From Pluralibacter gergoviae ATCC 33028 = NBRC 105706 (GTDB taxonomy: Bacteria; Pseudomonadota; Gammaproteobacteria; Enterobacterales; Enterobacteriaceae): DNA of 64,000 nt. Positions 8,804 through 17,197 of the stretch are shown one piece after another. The stretch covers positions 1-64,000 of the forward strand of contig NZ_BCZS01000014.1 of the NCBI RefSeq assembly GCF_001598855.1, written 5' to 3'. The translations under genes and the position numbers were made by a program. The stretch's first letter is position 1. Every line of letters begins with the position of its first letter. Below the pieces are notes generated by a model. The model was not told the DNA's origin. It worked only from the letters and a program-made list of their open reading frames with translations, and ran no database searches.

Positions 8804-10939
8804 ATGCTAAGCCCCCTGTTAAGACGCTACACCTGTAACAGTACCTGGCTTTATAATGCCAGAATCTTTATGGCGTTATGCGGTACGACCGCCCTGCCCT
8901 GGTGGCTGGGCGACGTTAAGCTGACCATACCGCTGACGCTTGGGGTCGTGGCCGCCGCGCTCACCGACCTGGACGACAGGCTGAGCGGGCGGTTGCGCAA
9001 CCTGATCATCACGCTGGTCTGTTTTTTTATCGCCTCAGCCTCTGTTGAGCTGCTGTTTCCCTGGCCCTGGGCCTTTGCGCTGGGCCTCACCCTCTCAACC
9101 AGCGGGTTTATTCTGCTCGGCGGCCTCGGCCAGCGCTACGCGACCATCGCGTTTGGTGCCCTGCTCATCGCCATCTATACCATGCTCGGCGTGTCGCTTT
9201 ACGCACACTGGTACCAGCAGCCCGTTCTGCTGATTGCCGGAGCGGTGTGGTACAACCTGCTGACCCTTATCGGACATCTGATCTTTCCGATCCGCCCCCT
9301 GCAGGATAATCTCGCCCGCAGCTACGACCAGCTGGCGCGCTATCTGGAGCTGAAGTCGCGGCTTTTCGATCCGGATATTGAAGAGGACGGTCAGGCGCCG
9401 CTCTACGAGCTTGCTATCGCCAACGGCCAGCTGGTAGCGACGCTCAATCAGACAAAAGCCTCGCTGCTTACGCGCCTGCGGGGCGATCGCGGCCAGCGCA
9501 ATACCCGCCGCACCCTGCACTACTACTTTGTGGCGCAGGATATCCACGAGCGCGCCAGCTCCTCGCACGTTCAGTATCAGCCGCTGCGCGACGCGTTTCG
9601 CTACAGCGATATCATGTTCCGCTTCCAGCGGCTGCTGTCGATGCAGGCGCAGGCCTGTCAGCAGCTGTCGCGCGCTATTTTGCTCAGAACGCCCTATCAG
9701 CACGATGCTCACTTTGAGCGGGCATTCTCCCACCTTGAGGCCGCGCTCGAGCGGATTGCCGCCGCCGGGGCGGACGGCGAGCAGCGCAAGGCGCTGGGAT
9801 TTTTACTTAATAATTTGCGCGCCATTGATGCCCAACTGGCGACTATTGAGTCCGAGCAGCAGCTAGCTCTGCCGCAAAGCGTCAGCGAGACCCAGCTTGC
9901 CGACGATCGCCTGCTGGGCTTCAGCGACATCTGGCTGCGGCTCAGCCGGAATATTACGCCAGAGTCGGCGCTGTTTCGCCACGCGGTGCGGATGTCGCTG
10001 GTGCTCTGCGCGGGCTACACCTTTATTCAGTTCACCGGCCTGCAGCACGGCTACTGGATTTTGCTGACCAGCCTGTTTGTCTGTCAGCCTAACTACAACG
10101 CTACGCGCCACCGGCTGGCGCTGCGAGTCATCGGCACGCTGATTGGCGTCGCGGTCGGGCTCCCGGTACTGCTGCTGGTGCCCTCCGTCGAGGGCCAACT
10201 GCTGCTGATCGTGCTCACCGGCGTGCTGTTCTTTGCCTTTCGCAACATTCAGTACGCGCACGCCACGATGTTTATTACTTTACTGGTGCTGCTCTGCTTT
10301 AACCTGCTGGGTGAAGGCTTTGAGGTGGCCCTGCCGCGTATTTTCGACACGCTGATAGGCTGCCTTATCGCCTGGGCCGCGGTGAGCTTTATCTGGCCCG
10401 ACTGGAAGTTCCGCAATCTTCCCATCGTGCTGAACCGGGCGATCGACGCTAACTGCCGCTACCTGGATGCGATCCTCGAACAGTATCACCAGGGGCGGGA
10501 TAACCGACTGGCATACCGCATTGCCCGACGCGACGCTTACAACCGCGATGCGGAACTGGCGTCTGTAGTATCGAATCTGTCCACGGAGCCGCACGCTACG
10601 GGCGAGATGCGGGAAGTCGCCTTCCGGCTGCTGTGCCTGAACCACACCTTTACCAGCTATATTTCGGCGCTGGGGGCGCACAGGGAGAAGTTAAGCGATA
10701 CCACAATATTGAACCTCCTCGACGATGCGGTCTGCTACGTGGATGATGCATTTCATCATCCACGCGATAGCGAAACGCGCGTACAGTCCGCGCTGGCGGA
10801 ATTACTGGTTCGTATTCGCACCATTGAGCCGGGCTCAGAGTCAAAAGCGCCGCTGGTGCTTCAGCAGTTGGGGCTGATGCTCAGCCTTCTGCCGGAGATT
10901 TGCCGTCTTCAGCAGCAGGTGCTTCCCGCGGCTGAATAA
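8804..10939 (+). CDS. yccS: FUSC-family inner-membrane protein YccS
   Basis: 711 residues, against 717 in E. coli. Two membrane blocks, about residues 20-165 and 385-530, flank a long soluble region, and a second soluble domain ends the protein. This is the YccS/YhfK FUSC family, related to aromatic-acid and fusaric-acid exporters such as AaeB; no substrate is known. The motif VCQPNYNATRHRLALRVIGT in the second block is the family signature. The ribosome-binding site is weak. The last 59 bp overlap the 3' end of tfoX on the other strand, and a long perfect hairpin lies in the C-terminal coding region. Confidence 0.95.
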   Translation: MLSPLLRRYTCNSTWLYNARIFMALCGTTALPWWLGDVKLTIPLTLGVVAAALTDLDDRLSGRLRNLIITLVCFFIASASVELLFPWPWAFALGLTLSTSGFILLGGLGQRYATIAFGALLIAIYTMLGVSLYAHWYQQPVLLIAGAVWYNLLTLIGHLIFPIRPLQDNLARSYDQLARYLELKSRLFDPDIEEDGQAPLYELAIANGQLVATLNQTKASLLTRLRGDRGQRNTRRTLHYYFVAQDIHERASSSHVQYQPLRDAFRYSDIMFRFQRLLSMQAQACQQLSRAILLRTPYQHDAHFERAFSHLEAALERIAAAGADGEQRKALGFLLNNLRAIDAQLATIESEQQLALPQSVSETQLADDRLLGFSDIWLRLSRNITPESALFRHAVRMSLVLCAGYTFIQFTGLQHGYWILLTSLFVCQPNYNATRHRLALRVIGTLIGVAVGLPVLLLVPSVEGQLLLIVLTGVLFFAFRNIQYAHATMFITLLVLLCFNLLGEGFEVALPRIFDTLIGCLIAWAAVSFIWPDWKFRNLPIVLNRAIDANCRYLDAILEQYHQGRDNRLAYRIARRDAYNRDAELASVVSNLSTEPHATGEMREVAFRLLCLNHTFTSYISALGAHREKLSDTTILNLLDDAVCYVDDAFHHPRDSETRVQSALAELLVRIRTIEPGSESKAPLVLQQLGLMLSLLPEICRLQQQVLPAAE
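10738..10764. repeat. perfect inverted repeat inside yccS
   Basis: CGTGGATGATG and CATCATCCACG are exact 11-bp reverse complements with a 5-bp loop. It lies within codons for VDDAFHHPRD, so the repeat is superimposed on coding sequence. It has no U-tract, so it is not a normal terminator. Confidence 0.85.
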
Positions 10940-11549
10940 ATGGCCGCCCCTCTGCCAGCATCTTCGCCCAGTCGAGGAGATGCTGGCGCCTTGCCTCGGG
11001 GATCCGCGCCGAGTGCATGCCGGTAATCGCCCCCTCCAGCGCCAGCAGTACGCTGGCGCTGAGGTTTTTTCGGATCCGGCGCAGGCGATACCACGCTGCC
11101 GCCGCGCCCAGCGCTTGCAGCATCTTTTCGTCCACAATCCCGGCTTCAAGCAGCAGCACCTCAAGCGACCAGGTAATATTCGGCAGACTTCGCAGTCCTC
11201 GCCGCACGTGCCGCTTAGACTTGTCTTTTTGCGCTTTCTCCAGCGCCAGCGCAGAGAGGCTCAGCAGCAGCGGCCTGTTACGCCATAATTCATCATCCAC
11301 CAGATAGTAATTCAGCGACACGGCTCTCCCCCGCCGGTTAAAGGTTAACAGTTTATCTGGCCGCGAGACGTGATAGGCCGCGCTCTGCTCACAGGCCCGC
11401 AGGTAGAGCTTGCCCTCCATCACCATTGCAAATACCGTATCGTCGATAGAGAGGCTATATCCACCGAACAGCGCGCGGTGCTGCACATCACCCAGCGATG
11501 ACAAACATTCCACAGACTTATTGATCCTGCCGTAAGATATACTTTTCAT
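10881..11549 (-). CDS. tfoX: TfoX/Sxy competence and CRP-S regulator
   Basis: A 222-residue homologue of E. coli Sxy (209), with an N-terminal TfoX domain (about 1-105, including RALFGGYSLSIDDTVFAMV) and a C-terminal helix-hairpin-type domain with PNITWSLEVLL and GAITGMH. Sxy works with CRP at CRP-S promoters to switch on DNA-uptake and competence genes. It is about 13 residues longer than the E. coli protein because of an acidic/alanine tail (REAPAAEDGKSPAEG) encoded where the gene overlaps yccS. ComEC later in the window would be part of the same uptake pathway. The leader contains small GC hairpins. Confidence 0.93.
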   Translation of the reverse strand: MKSISYGRINKSVECLSSLGDVQHRALFGGYSLSIDDTVFAMVMEGKLYLRACEQSAAYHVSRPDKLLTFNRRGRAVSLNYYLVDDELWRNRPLLLSLSALALEKAQKDKSKRHVRRGLRSLPNITWSLEVLLLEAGIVDEKMLQALGAAAAWYRLRRIRKNLSASVLLALEGAITGMHSARIPEARRQHLLDWAKMLAEGRPFIQPREAPAAEDGKSPAEG

Positions 11550-11700
11550 GATTATTCCCTTTAATCATGTACATAGAAGTAAAACGCTATAGAGGAACCC
11601 CTCACGAGGAAAATAAGTAACTTCCCCTGATGGGGCAAGTGTAAGTTGCGCTGCGGCAGCGGTAAGCCGCAAATTTGCGAGTCGCTTTCAGAAAATGAGG

Positions 11701-11743
11701 TTGATCTTTAGTCTGCCTGGGTATACTGTACATACATACAGTA
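11701..11743 (+). promoter_or_regulatory. sulA promoter and LexA (SOS) box
   Basis: -35 TTGATC (11701-11706), 17-bp spacer, -10 TACTGT (11724-11729). The LexA box at 11724-11743 is a near-perfect palindrome of form TACTG-TACATACATA-CAGTA, with CTG-N10-CAG at 11726-11741. It covers the -10 element, so LexA would block RNA polymerase directly, the same arrangement as in E. coli sulA. Confidence 0.95.
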
Positions 11744-11764
11744 ACACACAAGGCGGGACACATT

Positions 11765-12262
11765 ATGTACACTTCAGGTCAGGCAAATCGCATCGCTATG
11801 CCACCAGCCGTAGCGGCTCACGGGGCACAGGACCACGCTACCGGGCTTATCAGTGAAGTGCTTTATCGTGCGGATCGGCCAATGATGACTCAACTTCTTC
11901 TGCTACCTTTATTGCAGCAGCTGGGTCAGCAATCTCGCTGGCAGCTGTGGCTCACCCCACAGCAGAAGCTGAGCCGCCAGTGGGTAGAAGCTTCCGGCCT
12001 CCCCCTGTCAAAGGTAATGCAGGTGAGTCAAATGGCTTCGGAAAATACACTGGACTCGATGATACGCGCGCTGCGTACAGGTAATTACAGCGTCGTGATT
12101 GCCTGGGTATCAGACTCCTTAACGGAAGAGGAGCATCTTCGGCTGGCCAGTGCCGCGGAAGAAGGCAGCGCCGTAGGTTTCATAATGCGTCCAATTGCGA
12201 CAGCCCCACTTTCCGCCAGACAGCAATTTGGCCAAAAAATTCACACAAATTTGTTTCATTGA
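11765..12262 (+). CDS. sulA: SOS cell-division inhibitor SulA
   Basis: A 165-residue protein (169 in E. coli). SulA binds FtsZ and blocks ring assembly after DNA damage. The core from [32 protein letters not shown] (split over about residues 44-76) through [11 protein letters not shown] is strongly conserved, whereas residues 10-35 vary. The C-terminus reads KIHTNLFH against KIHSNLYH in E. coli; the terminal histidine is the residue Lon needs for rapid turnover, so the degradation signal appears kept despite a Tyr-to-Phe change. It has its own LexA-controlled promoter and terminator. Confidence 0.96.
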   Translation: MYTSGQANRIAMPPAVAAHGAQDHATGLISEVLYRADRPMMTQLLLLPLLQQLGQQSRWQLWLTPQQKLSRQWVEASGLPLSKVMQVSQMASENTLDSMIRALRTGNYSVVIAWVSDSLTEEEHLRLASAAEEGSAVGFIMRPIATAPLSARQQFGQKIHTNLFH

Positions 12263-12296
12263 GTTAATTTAGGAGTTTTCCTGGACTTTTTTTTGC

Positions 12297-12332
12297 GGCC
12301 ATCACAACCCTTTATTCTGTGATGCCTTTTTT
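12297..12332 (+). terminator. terminator after sulA
   Basis: GGCCATCACA pairs with TGTGATGCC (one bulged C, 11-base loop), followed by TTTTTT. The region from here to about 12450 is AT-rich and holds no gene. Confidence 0.8.
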
Positions 12333-12449
12333 CTGAGAAGGCTTGTGCCGCGCGGCTTCCAGCATAATGTGCCGAACAAAAATTCAACATAAATGTTAAA
12401 TAATGTGTATACAACCCCTTTTTTTTCATATGCCTGACAGAGTTCACAC

Positions 12450-12618
12450 TTGTAAGTTTCTAAGTACGTTGTAGACTTTACATCGCCAGGGGTGATCGGC
12501 TTAAGCCGAAATGTCGGCGTACCAATCTATATTAGGTCACGCCCCGGGTGAAGGATTTAACCGTGAACTCCTAGATGGACTTTCATGGCGATTTTTGGAT
12601 GATAACGAGGCGCAAAAA
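12450..12618 (+). promoter_or_regulatory. ompA promoter and long stabilising 5' leader
   Basis: -35 TTGTAA (12450-12455), 16-bp spacer, -10 TAGACT (12472-12477); transcription should start near GCCAGGGG at about 12485, giving a leader of about 134 nt as in E. coli. The leader begins with a hairpin from the palindrome TCGGCTTAAGCCGA and ends with the conserved segment GATGATAACGAGGCGCAAAA around the ribosome-binding site. In E. coli this leader gives ompA mRNA long life and its ribosome-binding region is the target of the sRNA MicA. TCACA at 12444-12448 resembles one half of a CRP site. Confidence 0.8.
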
Positions 12619-13677
12619 ATGAAAAAGACAGCTATCGCGATTGCAGTGGCACTGGCTGGCTTCGCTACCGTAGCGCAGGCCGCTCCGAAAGATAACACCT
12701 GGTATGCTGGTGGTAAACTGGGCTGGTCTCAGTATCACGATACTGGATTCATCAACAACAACGGTCCGACCCACGAAAATCAGCTGGGTGCAGGTGCCTA
12801 CGGTGGTTACCAGGTAAACCCGTACGTTGGTTTTGAACTGGGCTACGACTGGCTGGGCCGTATGGAATACAAAGGTAACTACGCTAACGGCGGCCAGAAC
12901 GGTGCTTATAAAGCTCAGGGCGTTCAGCTGACCACTAAACTTAGCTACCCGGTTATGGACGATCTGGACATCTACACCCGTCTGGGCGGCATGGTATACC
13001 GTGCTGACACCACTTCCAACAGCGCAACAGGTCGTCATAAAGACCACGACACTGGTGTAGCACCGGTCTTCGCTGGTGGTGTTGAATATGCAATCACCCC
13101 GCAGATCGCTACCCGTCTGGAATACCAGTGGACCAACAACATCGGTGACCATAGCGAAATCGGTACTCGCCCGGACAACGGCATGCTGAGCGTAGGTGTT
13201 TCCTACCGTTTCGGTCAGGACGAAGCTCCGGCTCCGATCCCGGCTCCGGCACCGGCTCCGGAAGTACAGACCAAGCACTTCACTCTGAAGTCTGATGTTC
13301 TGTTCAACTTCAACAAATCTACCCTGAAGCCGGAAGGCCAGCAGGCACTGGATCAGCTGTACACCCAGCTGAGCAACATCGACCCGAAAGATGGCTCCGT
13401 CGTCGTTCTGGGCTTCACTGACCGTATCGGTTCCGACGCTTACAACCAGGGTCTGTCCGAGAAACGTGCTCAGTCTGTTGTTGACTACCTGGTATCTAAA
13501 GGTATCCCGTCTAACAAGATCTCTGCACGCGGTATGGGTGAATCCAACCCGACCACCGGTAACACCTGTGACAACGTGAAAGCGCGCGCTGCGCTGATCG
13601 ACTGCCTGGCACCGGATCGTCGCGTAGAAATCGAAGTTAAAGGTCTGAAAGACGTTGTAACTCAGCCGCAGGCTTAA
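12619..13677 (+). CDS. ompA: outer membrane protein A
   Basis: A 352-residue precursor. Residues 1-21 are the signal peptide ([21 protein letters not shown] when read through two halves), cleaved before APKDNTWY. An eight-strand beta-barrel (mature 1 to about 170) is followed by an Ala-Pro hinge ([13 protein letters not shown]) and the OmpA-like peptidoglycan-binding domain with [11 protein letters not shown] and the disulfide pair around [16 protein letters not shown] start at the ATG at 12619, with GAGG 8 bp upstream; the frame is open further upstream but that stretch is leader RNA. Codon use is strongly biased towards highly expressed genes. The surface loops differ from E. coli, as expected for phage and antibody targets. 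Confidence 0.98.
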   Translation: MKKTAIAIAVALAGFATVAQAAPKDNTWYAGGKLGWSQYHDTGFINNNGPTHENQLGAGAYGGYQVNPYVGFELGYDWLGRMEYKGNYANGGQNGAYKAQGVQLTTKLSYPVMDDLDIYTRLGGMVYRADTTSNSATGRHKDHDTGVAPVFAGGVEYAITPQIATRLEYQWTNNIGDHSEIGTRPDNGMLSVGVSYRFGQDEAPAPIPAPAPAPEVQTKHFTLKSDVLFNFNKSTLKPEGQQALDQLYTQLSNIDPKDGSVVVLGFTDRIGSDAYNQGLSEKRAQSVVDYLVSKGIPSNKISARGMGESNPTTGNTCDNVKARAALIDCLAPDRRVEIEVKGLKDVVTQPQA

Positions 13678-13696
13678 GTTCATCTCTTCAGATATA

Positions 13697-13723
13697 AAAA
13701 AACCCCGCTCTGCGGGGTTTTTT
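13697..13723. terminator. strong terminator between ompA and matP
   Basis: A perfect 12-bp stem, AAAAAACCCCGC / GCGGGGTTTTTT, with a 3-base loop. A and T tracts form the base of the stem, so it can serve both ompA and the convergent matP. Confidence 0.95.
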
Positions 13724-13737
13724 ATTGCCTGAAACAG

Positions 13738-14190
13738 CTATTTTTTGCCCAGCATCGCCTGCAAATCCTGCTTGAGCGTGCTCATCTTGCTGGCGTACTT
13801 CTCTTTATTTTCCGCATCTTCAATCAGCTTGACGATAGTTTCTGAAAGCGTTATTCCCCGGCGCTGCGCCAGGCCCGCCAGGCGTTGCCAGACCATAAAT
13901 TCCAGGTCAATGGACTTCTTACGCGTATGCTGGTGCTCGGCATTAAAATGGCGTTTACGACGGGCGCGGATTGTCTGCTTCATGCGGTTAAGCAGGGCCG
14001 GGTTCATATGCTCAGCGATCCAGTCATTGACCTGTACCGGCTTATTTTCAAGAGTCAGCAACGCGTCTACCGCCTCACGGGCAGCGCTGGTTTCAATGTA
14101 GCGGGTAATCAGCTCGCCTTCGCGATGCTTTTTCACCAGATACTTCCATTTCCAGCCGCTTTCAAGGTTTTCCAGTTGTTGATATTTCAT
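13738..14190 (-). CDS. matP: MatP, organiser of the Ter macrodomain
   Basis: 150 residues, the length of E. coli MatP, starting [15 protein letters not shown]. MatP binds matS sites in the terminus region, condenses the Ter macrodomain, and links it to the divisome through ZapB. The N-terminal four-helix bundle precedes a ribbon-helix-helix DNA-binding segment (RKKSIDLEF... about residues 90-135) and a C-terminal coiled coil. I chose the ATG at 14190; an in-frame ATG ten codons upstream adds residues not found in the family. MatP also displaces MukBEF, which is encoded in this window. I saw no matS site by eye here. Confidence 0.96.
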   Translation of the reverse strand: MKYQQLENLESGWKWKYLVKKHREGELITRYIETSAAREAVDALLTLENKPVQVNDWIAEHMNPALLNRMKQTIRARRKRHFNAEHQHTRKKSIDLEFMVWQRLAGLAQRRGITLSETIVKLIEDAENKEKYASKMSTLKQDLQAMLGKK

Positions 14191-14360
14191 TGCGATCCCG
14201 ATGTGACCGTGTAACCCCATTCAGGATAACAGGTTTTCCTTAATCTGCTGATAAGAAATCTGCCCGTGCCGATGCCAGTAACATGCCCGCTAATCAACGT
14301 GTGCTCAATGGCAGGTTAAGGTATAATCGCGGGTTTTACATCTGACAAAAAACAGCGACT

Positions 14361-16118
14361 TTGACCACGACTAAACTTTTACGGCGCGATATTGCTCCTG
14401 ACACCGGGGCGTTTCAGGCGCTGTTTACCCAGCCTGATTTGGCCGCCGAATCCGATTCCCTCGCGGGCGACCTGCAGCCGCGCCTGCACTATGCCCTTGA
14501 ACAATTATTCTATCCGCAGAGTATCGCCGATCTTCTTCTGATAAAAGCCCCGGAAGAGCCGGACTACCTTAATTTGCTGTCAGGGTACGTGGATAAACTG
14601 CGTCAATCGGGCGCCAGCCTCTCTGGCGTCAGCTATCTCACGGACGGCGAACGCATCGAAATGCGGCCCGCGCAGCAGCCCAGCGACAATTTTGCCAGCA
14701 GCGGCCCCGTCGTTCAGGCCGACTGGGTTGAGCCAGAACAGCTCTTTGGCTGCCTGCGCCAGTTTAACGACAAGATAACCCTTGAAGCGGGTCTGGTACA
14801 CAAGGCCAACGGCGGCGTACTGATCCTCTCCCTGCGCGCCCTGCTGGCGCAGCCGCTGATGCTGATGCGGCTGAAGAGTATCCTTACCCGCGGCCGCTTT
14901 GACTGGCTCTCCTGGGACGAATCGCGCCCGCTGCCGGTCTCCGTACCGTCCATGCCGCTCTCCTTTAAGCTTATCCTGCTGGGCGATCGCGACGCGCTGG
15001 CCGATTTCCAGGAAATGGAGCCGGAGCTGGCCGAAGGTGCGCTATACAGTGAATATGAAGACAATCTGCAGGTTGTTGATGAAGATGACCTGAAGCGCTG
15101 GTGCCAGTGGGTGTGGCAGGCCGCGCGCGCGCTTTCGCTTCCGGGGCCTGATGCCGACGCCTGGCTGCCCCTCATTCAGGAAGCCGCGCGCTATACCGGC
15201 GACCAGCAGACGCTCCCCCTCTCTCCGCTTTGGCTGGGCCGCCAGCTTCGCGAAGCCGCCGCCTTTTGTGAAGGCGAGCGCTTCAGCGCGGAGCAGCTGT
15301 TAACGATGCTTGCCCAGCGCCAGTGGCGCGAAGGCTACCTGGCTGAACGTATGCAGGATGAGATCCTGCTCGATCAGATCCTGATTGAAACCGACGGTGA
15401 ACAGATCGGCCAGATTAACGCCCTGTCGGTGATCGAATTTCCCGGCCATCCGCGCGCCTTTGGCGAACCGTCGCGCATCAGCTGCGTGGTCCATTTCGGC
15501 GACGGGGAGTTCATGGACATTGAGCGCAAGGCCGAACTCGGCGGCAATATCCACGCCAAGGGAATGATGATCATGCAGGCGTTCCTGATGGCGGAGCTTG
15601 GCCTCGACCAGCAGCTCCCCTTCTCCGCCTCGCTCACCTTCGAGCAGTCCTACAGCGAAGTGGACGGCGATAGCGCCTCCATGGCTGAGCTGTGCGTGCT
15701 GGTCAGCGCGCTGGCGCAGGTCCCGATCAACCAGAGCCTGGCAATCACCGGCTCCGTCGATCAGTTTGGCCGCACGCAGCCGGTCGGCGGGCTGAATGAA
15801 AAAATTGAGGGCTTCTTTGCCATTTGCCAGCAGCGCGGCCTGACGGGCAAACAGGGCGTGATCATTCCGGCGGCTAACGTACGCCACCTCAGCCTCTCTC
15901 AGGAGGTTCAGCAGGCCGTGGAGGCCGGTGAATTCAGCCTCTGGGCCATTGATGATGTTGCCGATGCATTACAGTTACTGACCGGTCTCGCCTGGGATGG
16001 CGAAGGTCAAACTACCCTGCTGCAGACTATTCAGGAACGAATCGCTCAGGCGAATCAGCAGGAAGACCGTCATCGCCCGTGGGCGCTGCGCTGGCTGAAC
16101 TTGTTTGGTGCAAACTGA
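14361..16118 (+). CDS. lonH: Lon-like protease homologue LonH (YcbZ)
   Basis: A 585-residue protein (586 in E. coli) with a C-terminal Lon protease domain but no recognisable intact AAA+ ATPase module. The Ser-Lys dyad is visible: Ser438 in GDSAS and Lys481 in GGLNEKI, 43 residues apart as in Lon (679 and 722). The Lon hallmark FEQSYSEVDG precedes the serine. The only start that matches the E. coli N-terminus (MTxTKL) is a TTG at 14361, with a poor ribosome-binding site, which suggests low expression. The stop codon lies inside the FadR operator of fabA. Its substrate and role are not established. Confidence 0.93.
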   Translation: MTTTKLLRRDIAPDTGAFQALFTQPDLAAESDSLAGDLQPRLHYALEQLFYPQSIADLLLIKAPEEPDYLNLLSGYVDKLRQSGASLSGVSYLTDGERIEMRPAQQPSDNFASSGPVVQADWVEPEQLFGCLRQFNDKITLEAGLVHKANGGVLILSLRALLAQPLMLMRLKSILTRGRFDWLSWDESRPLPVSVPSMPLSFKLILLGDRDALADFQEMEPELAEGALYSEYEDNLQVVDEDDLKRWCQWVWQAARALSLPGPDADAWLPLIQEAARYTGDQQTLPLSPLWLGRQLREAAAFCEGERFSAEQLLTMLAQRQWREGYLAERMQDEILLDQILIETDGEQIGQINALSVIEFPGHPRAFGEPSRISCVVHFGDGEFMDIERKAELGGNIHAKGMMIMQAFLMAELGLDQQLPFSASLTFEQSYSEVDGDSASMAELCVLVSALAQVPINQSLAITGSVDQFGRTQPVGGLNEKIEGFFAICQQRGLTGKQGVIIPAANVRHLSLSQEVQQAVEAGEFSLWAIDDVADALQLLTGLAWDGEGQTTLLQTIQERIAQANQQEDRHRPWALRWLNLFGAN

Positions 16119-16153
16119 TCGGACTTGTTCAGCGTACACGTGTTAGCTATCCT
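16113..16153 (+). promoter_or_regulatory. fabA control region: FadR operator, FabR box, promoter
   Basis: AACTGATCGGACTTGTT (16113-16129) matches the FadR consensus AACTGGTCNGACNTGTT with one mismatch. AGCGTACACGTGTTAGCT (16131-16148) is the FabR palindrome. TATCCT (16148-16153) fits a -10 element and places the FadR site about 40 bp before the start of transcription, the activating position known in E. coli. FadR would activate and FabR repress, matching unsaturated fatty acid synthesis to acyl-CoA and acyl-ACP supply. Confidence 0.9.
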
Positions 16154-16187
16154 GCGACGCGAACTCAAAATAAGGCTTACTGAAAAC

Positions 16188-16706
16188 ATGGTAGATAAAC
16201 GCGAATCCTATACAAAAGAAGACCTTCTTGCTTCCGGCCGCGGCGAACTGTTTGGCGCCAAGGGCCCGCAGTTACCGGCACCCAATATGCTGATGATGGA
16301 CCGCGTCGTCAAAATGACGGAAAACGGCGGCAATTTCGATAAGGGCTACGTGGAAGCCGAGCTGGATATCAATCCGGACCTGTGGTTCTTCGGCTGCCAT
16401 TTCATCGGCGATCCGGTGATGCCAGGCTGTCTGGGACTGGATGCCATGTGGCAGCTGGTAGGATTCTATCTCGGCTGGCTGGGCGGCGAAGGCAAAGGCC
16501 GCGCGCTGGGCGTGGGCGAAGTTAAATTTACCGGCCAGGTACGCCCTACGGCGAAAAAAGTCACCTACCGGATCCACTTCAAACGCATTGTTAACCGCCG
16601 GCTGATTATGGGCCTGGCAGATGGCGAAGTGCTGGTTGACGACCGCCTGATCTACACGGCAAACGACCTTAAAGTGGGCTTGTTCCAGGACACCTCGGCC
16701 TTCTGA
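16188..16706 (+). CDS. fabA: beta-hydroxydecanoyl-ACP dehydratase/isomerase FabA
   Basis: 172 residues beginning [14 protein letters not shown], as in E. coli. FabA dehydrates 3-hydroxydecanoyl-ACP and isomerises the product to cis-3-decenoyl-ACP, the branch point to unsaturated fatty acids in type II synthesis. The hot-dog fold active site is visible: His71 in [13 protein letters not shown] and Asp85 in GLDAMWQ (70 and 84 without Met1). The open frame extends 21 codons upstream, but that stretch contains the FabR box and promoter, so I use the ATG at 16188. A bidirectional terminator separates it from rmf. Confidence 0.98.
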   Translation: MVDKRESYTKEDLLASGRGELFGAKGPQLPAPNMLMMDRVVKMTENGGNFDKGYVEAELDINPDLWFFGCHFIGDPVMPGCLGLDAMWQLVGFYLGWLGGEGKGRALGVGEVKFTGQVRPTAKKVTYRIHFKRIVNRRLIMGLADGEVLVDDRLIYTANDLKVGLFQDTSAF

Positions 16707-16742
16707 TTTTGCACACTGAACGTATCAGTGGTTGAATACGGC

Positions 16743-16771
16743 GAAGCCTCCGGTACGGAGGCTTCTTGTTT
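16743..16771. terminator. terminator between fabA and rmf
   Basis: A perfect 10-bp stem GAAGCCTCCG / CGGAGGCTTC with a GTA loop, then TTGTTT. It lies between convergent fabA and rmf. Confidence 0.85.
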
Positions 16772-16785
16772 CTAAAGAGACAGCA

Positions 16786-16953
16786 TCAGGCGATTACTGC
16801 CCTGTCCTCCATGGCCTCCCGCCAGCCTCCCAGCCAGTGCGACCTCTGATTGATGGTCTGATAGGGACAGATTTCTTTCGACTTGCCAGCGATGCCGGCC
16901 TGGTACCCACGTTGATGTGCCCGTTCCAGGCGATCACGTTTTTGTCTCTTCAT
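16786..16953 (-). CDS. rmf: ribosome modulation factor
   Basis: A 55-residue basic protein, the exact length of E. coli RMF. It starts MKRQKRDRLERAHQRGYQAG and carries the conserved CPYQT and WLGGWREAM segments. RMF converts 70S ribosomes to inactive 100S dimers in stationary phase or slow growth, occupying the mRNA exit region of 30S. The gene is too short for many gene finders. The start is preceded by GAGGGAAACGAGGC. It is convergent with fabA and transcribed in the same direction as the pqi operon upstream, but a terminator stands between them. Changes from E. coli are mild, such as KEIC for KEMC. Confidence 0.97.
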   Translation of the reverse strand: MKRQKRDRLERAHQRGYQAGIAGKSKEICPYQTINQRSHWLGGWREAMEDRAVIA

Positions 16954-17140
16954 GCCTCGTTTCCCTCATTCTTTTATCTGGTGGAAAAGAAAACAGTGGT
17001 TACTTATTGCGCAACCACATATAACCAATAACGCGAATTACGCCGATCGTCAATGCGCAAAATTCACGCCAGTGTCATATTTGTGAGCTATCAACGCGCG
17101 CTGAATCGGATATATAACGTCAAGCCGCTGTCGGCAAACC

Positions 17141-17176
17141 AAAAAAAAGCCGCTGCGCTATTGCTGGCGCGGCGGC
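17141..17176 (-). terminator. terminator of the pqi operon
   Basis: On the minus strand GCCGC-C-GCGC pairs with GCGC-A-GCGGC (one internal mismatch) across an 8-base loop, followed by eight U residues. It lies 22 bp after the pqiC stop codon. The rest of the 244-bp gap up to rmf is AT-rich and should hold the rmf promoter. Confidence 0.85.
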
Positions 17177-17197
17177 GTTGAGCATCATGAATTTTAC

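Noticed and set aside
12511-12618. An upstream extension of the ompA reading frame
   Set aside because: This stretch is the conserved untranslated leader; a good ribosome-binding site and signal peptide define the start at 12619.
16125-16187. An N-terminal extension of FabA
   Set aside because: The region contains the FabR box and promoter, and FabA of the expected length starts at 16188.
16794-17031. Plus-strand frame over the rmf region
   Set aside because: The minus strand encodes an unmistakable 55-residue RMF, so the plus-strand frame is a shadow.
16954-17140. CRP site upstream of rmf
   Set aside because: A TCACA half-site is present, but the other half does not match, so I could not support the call.
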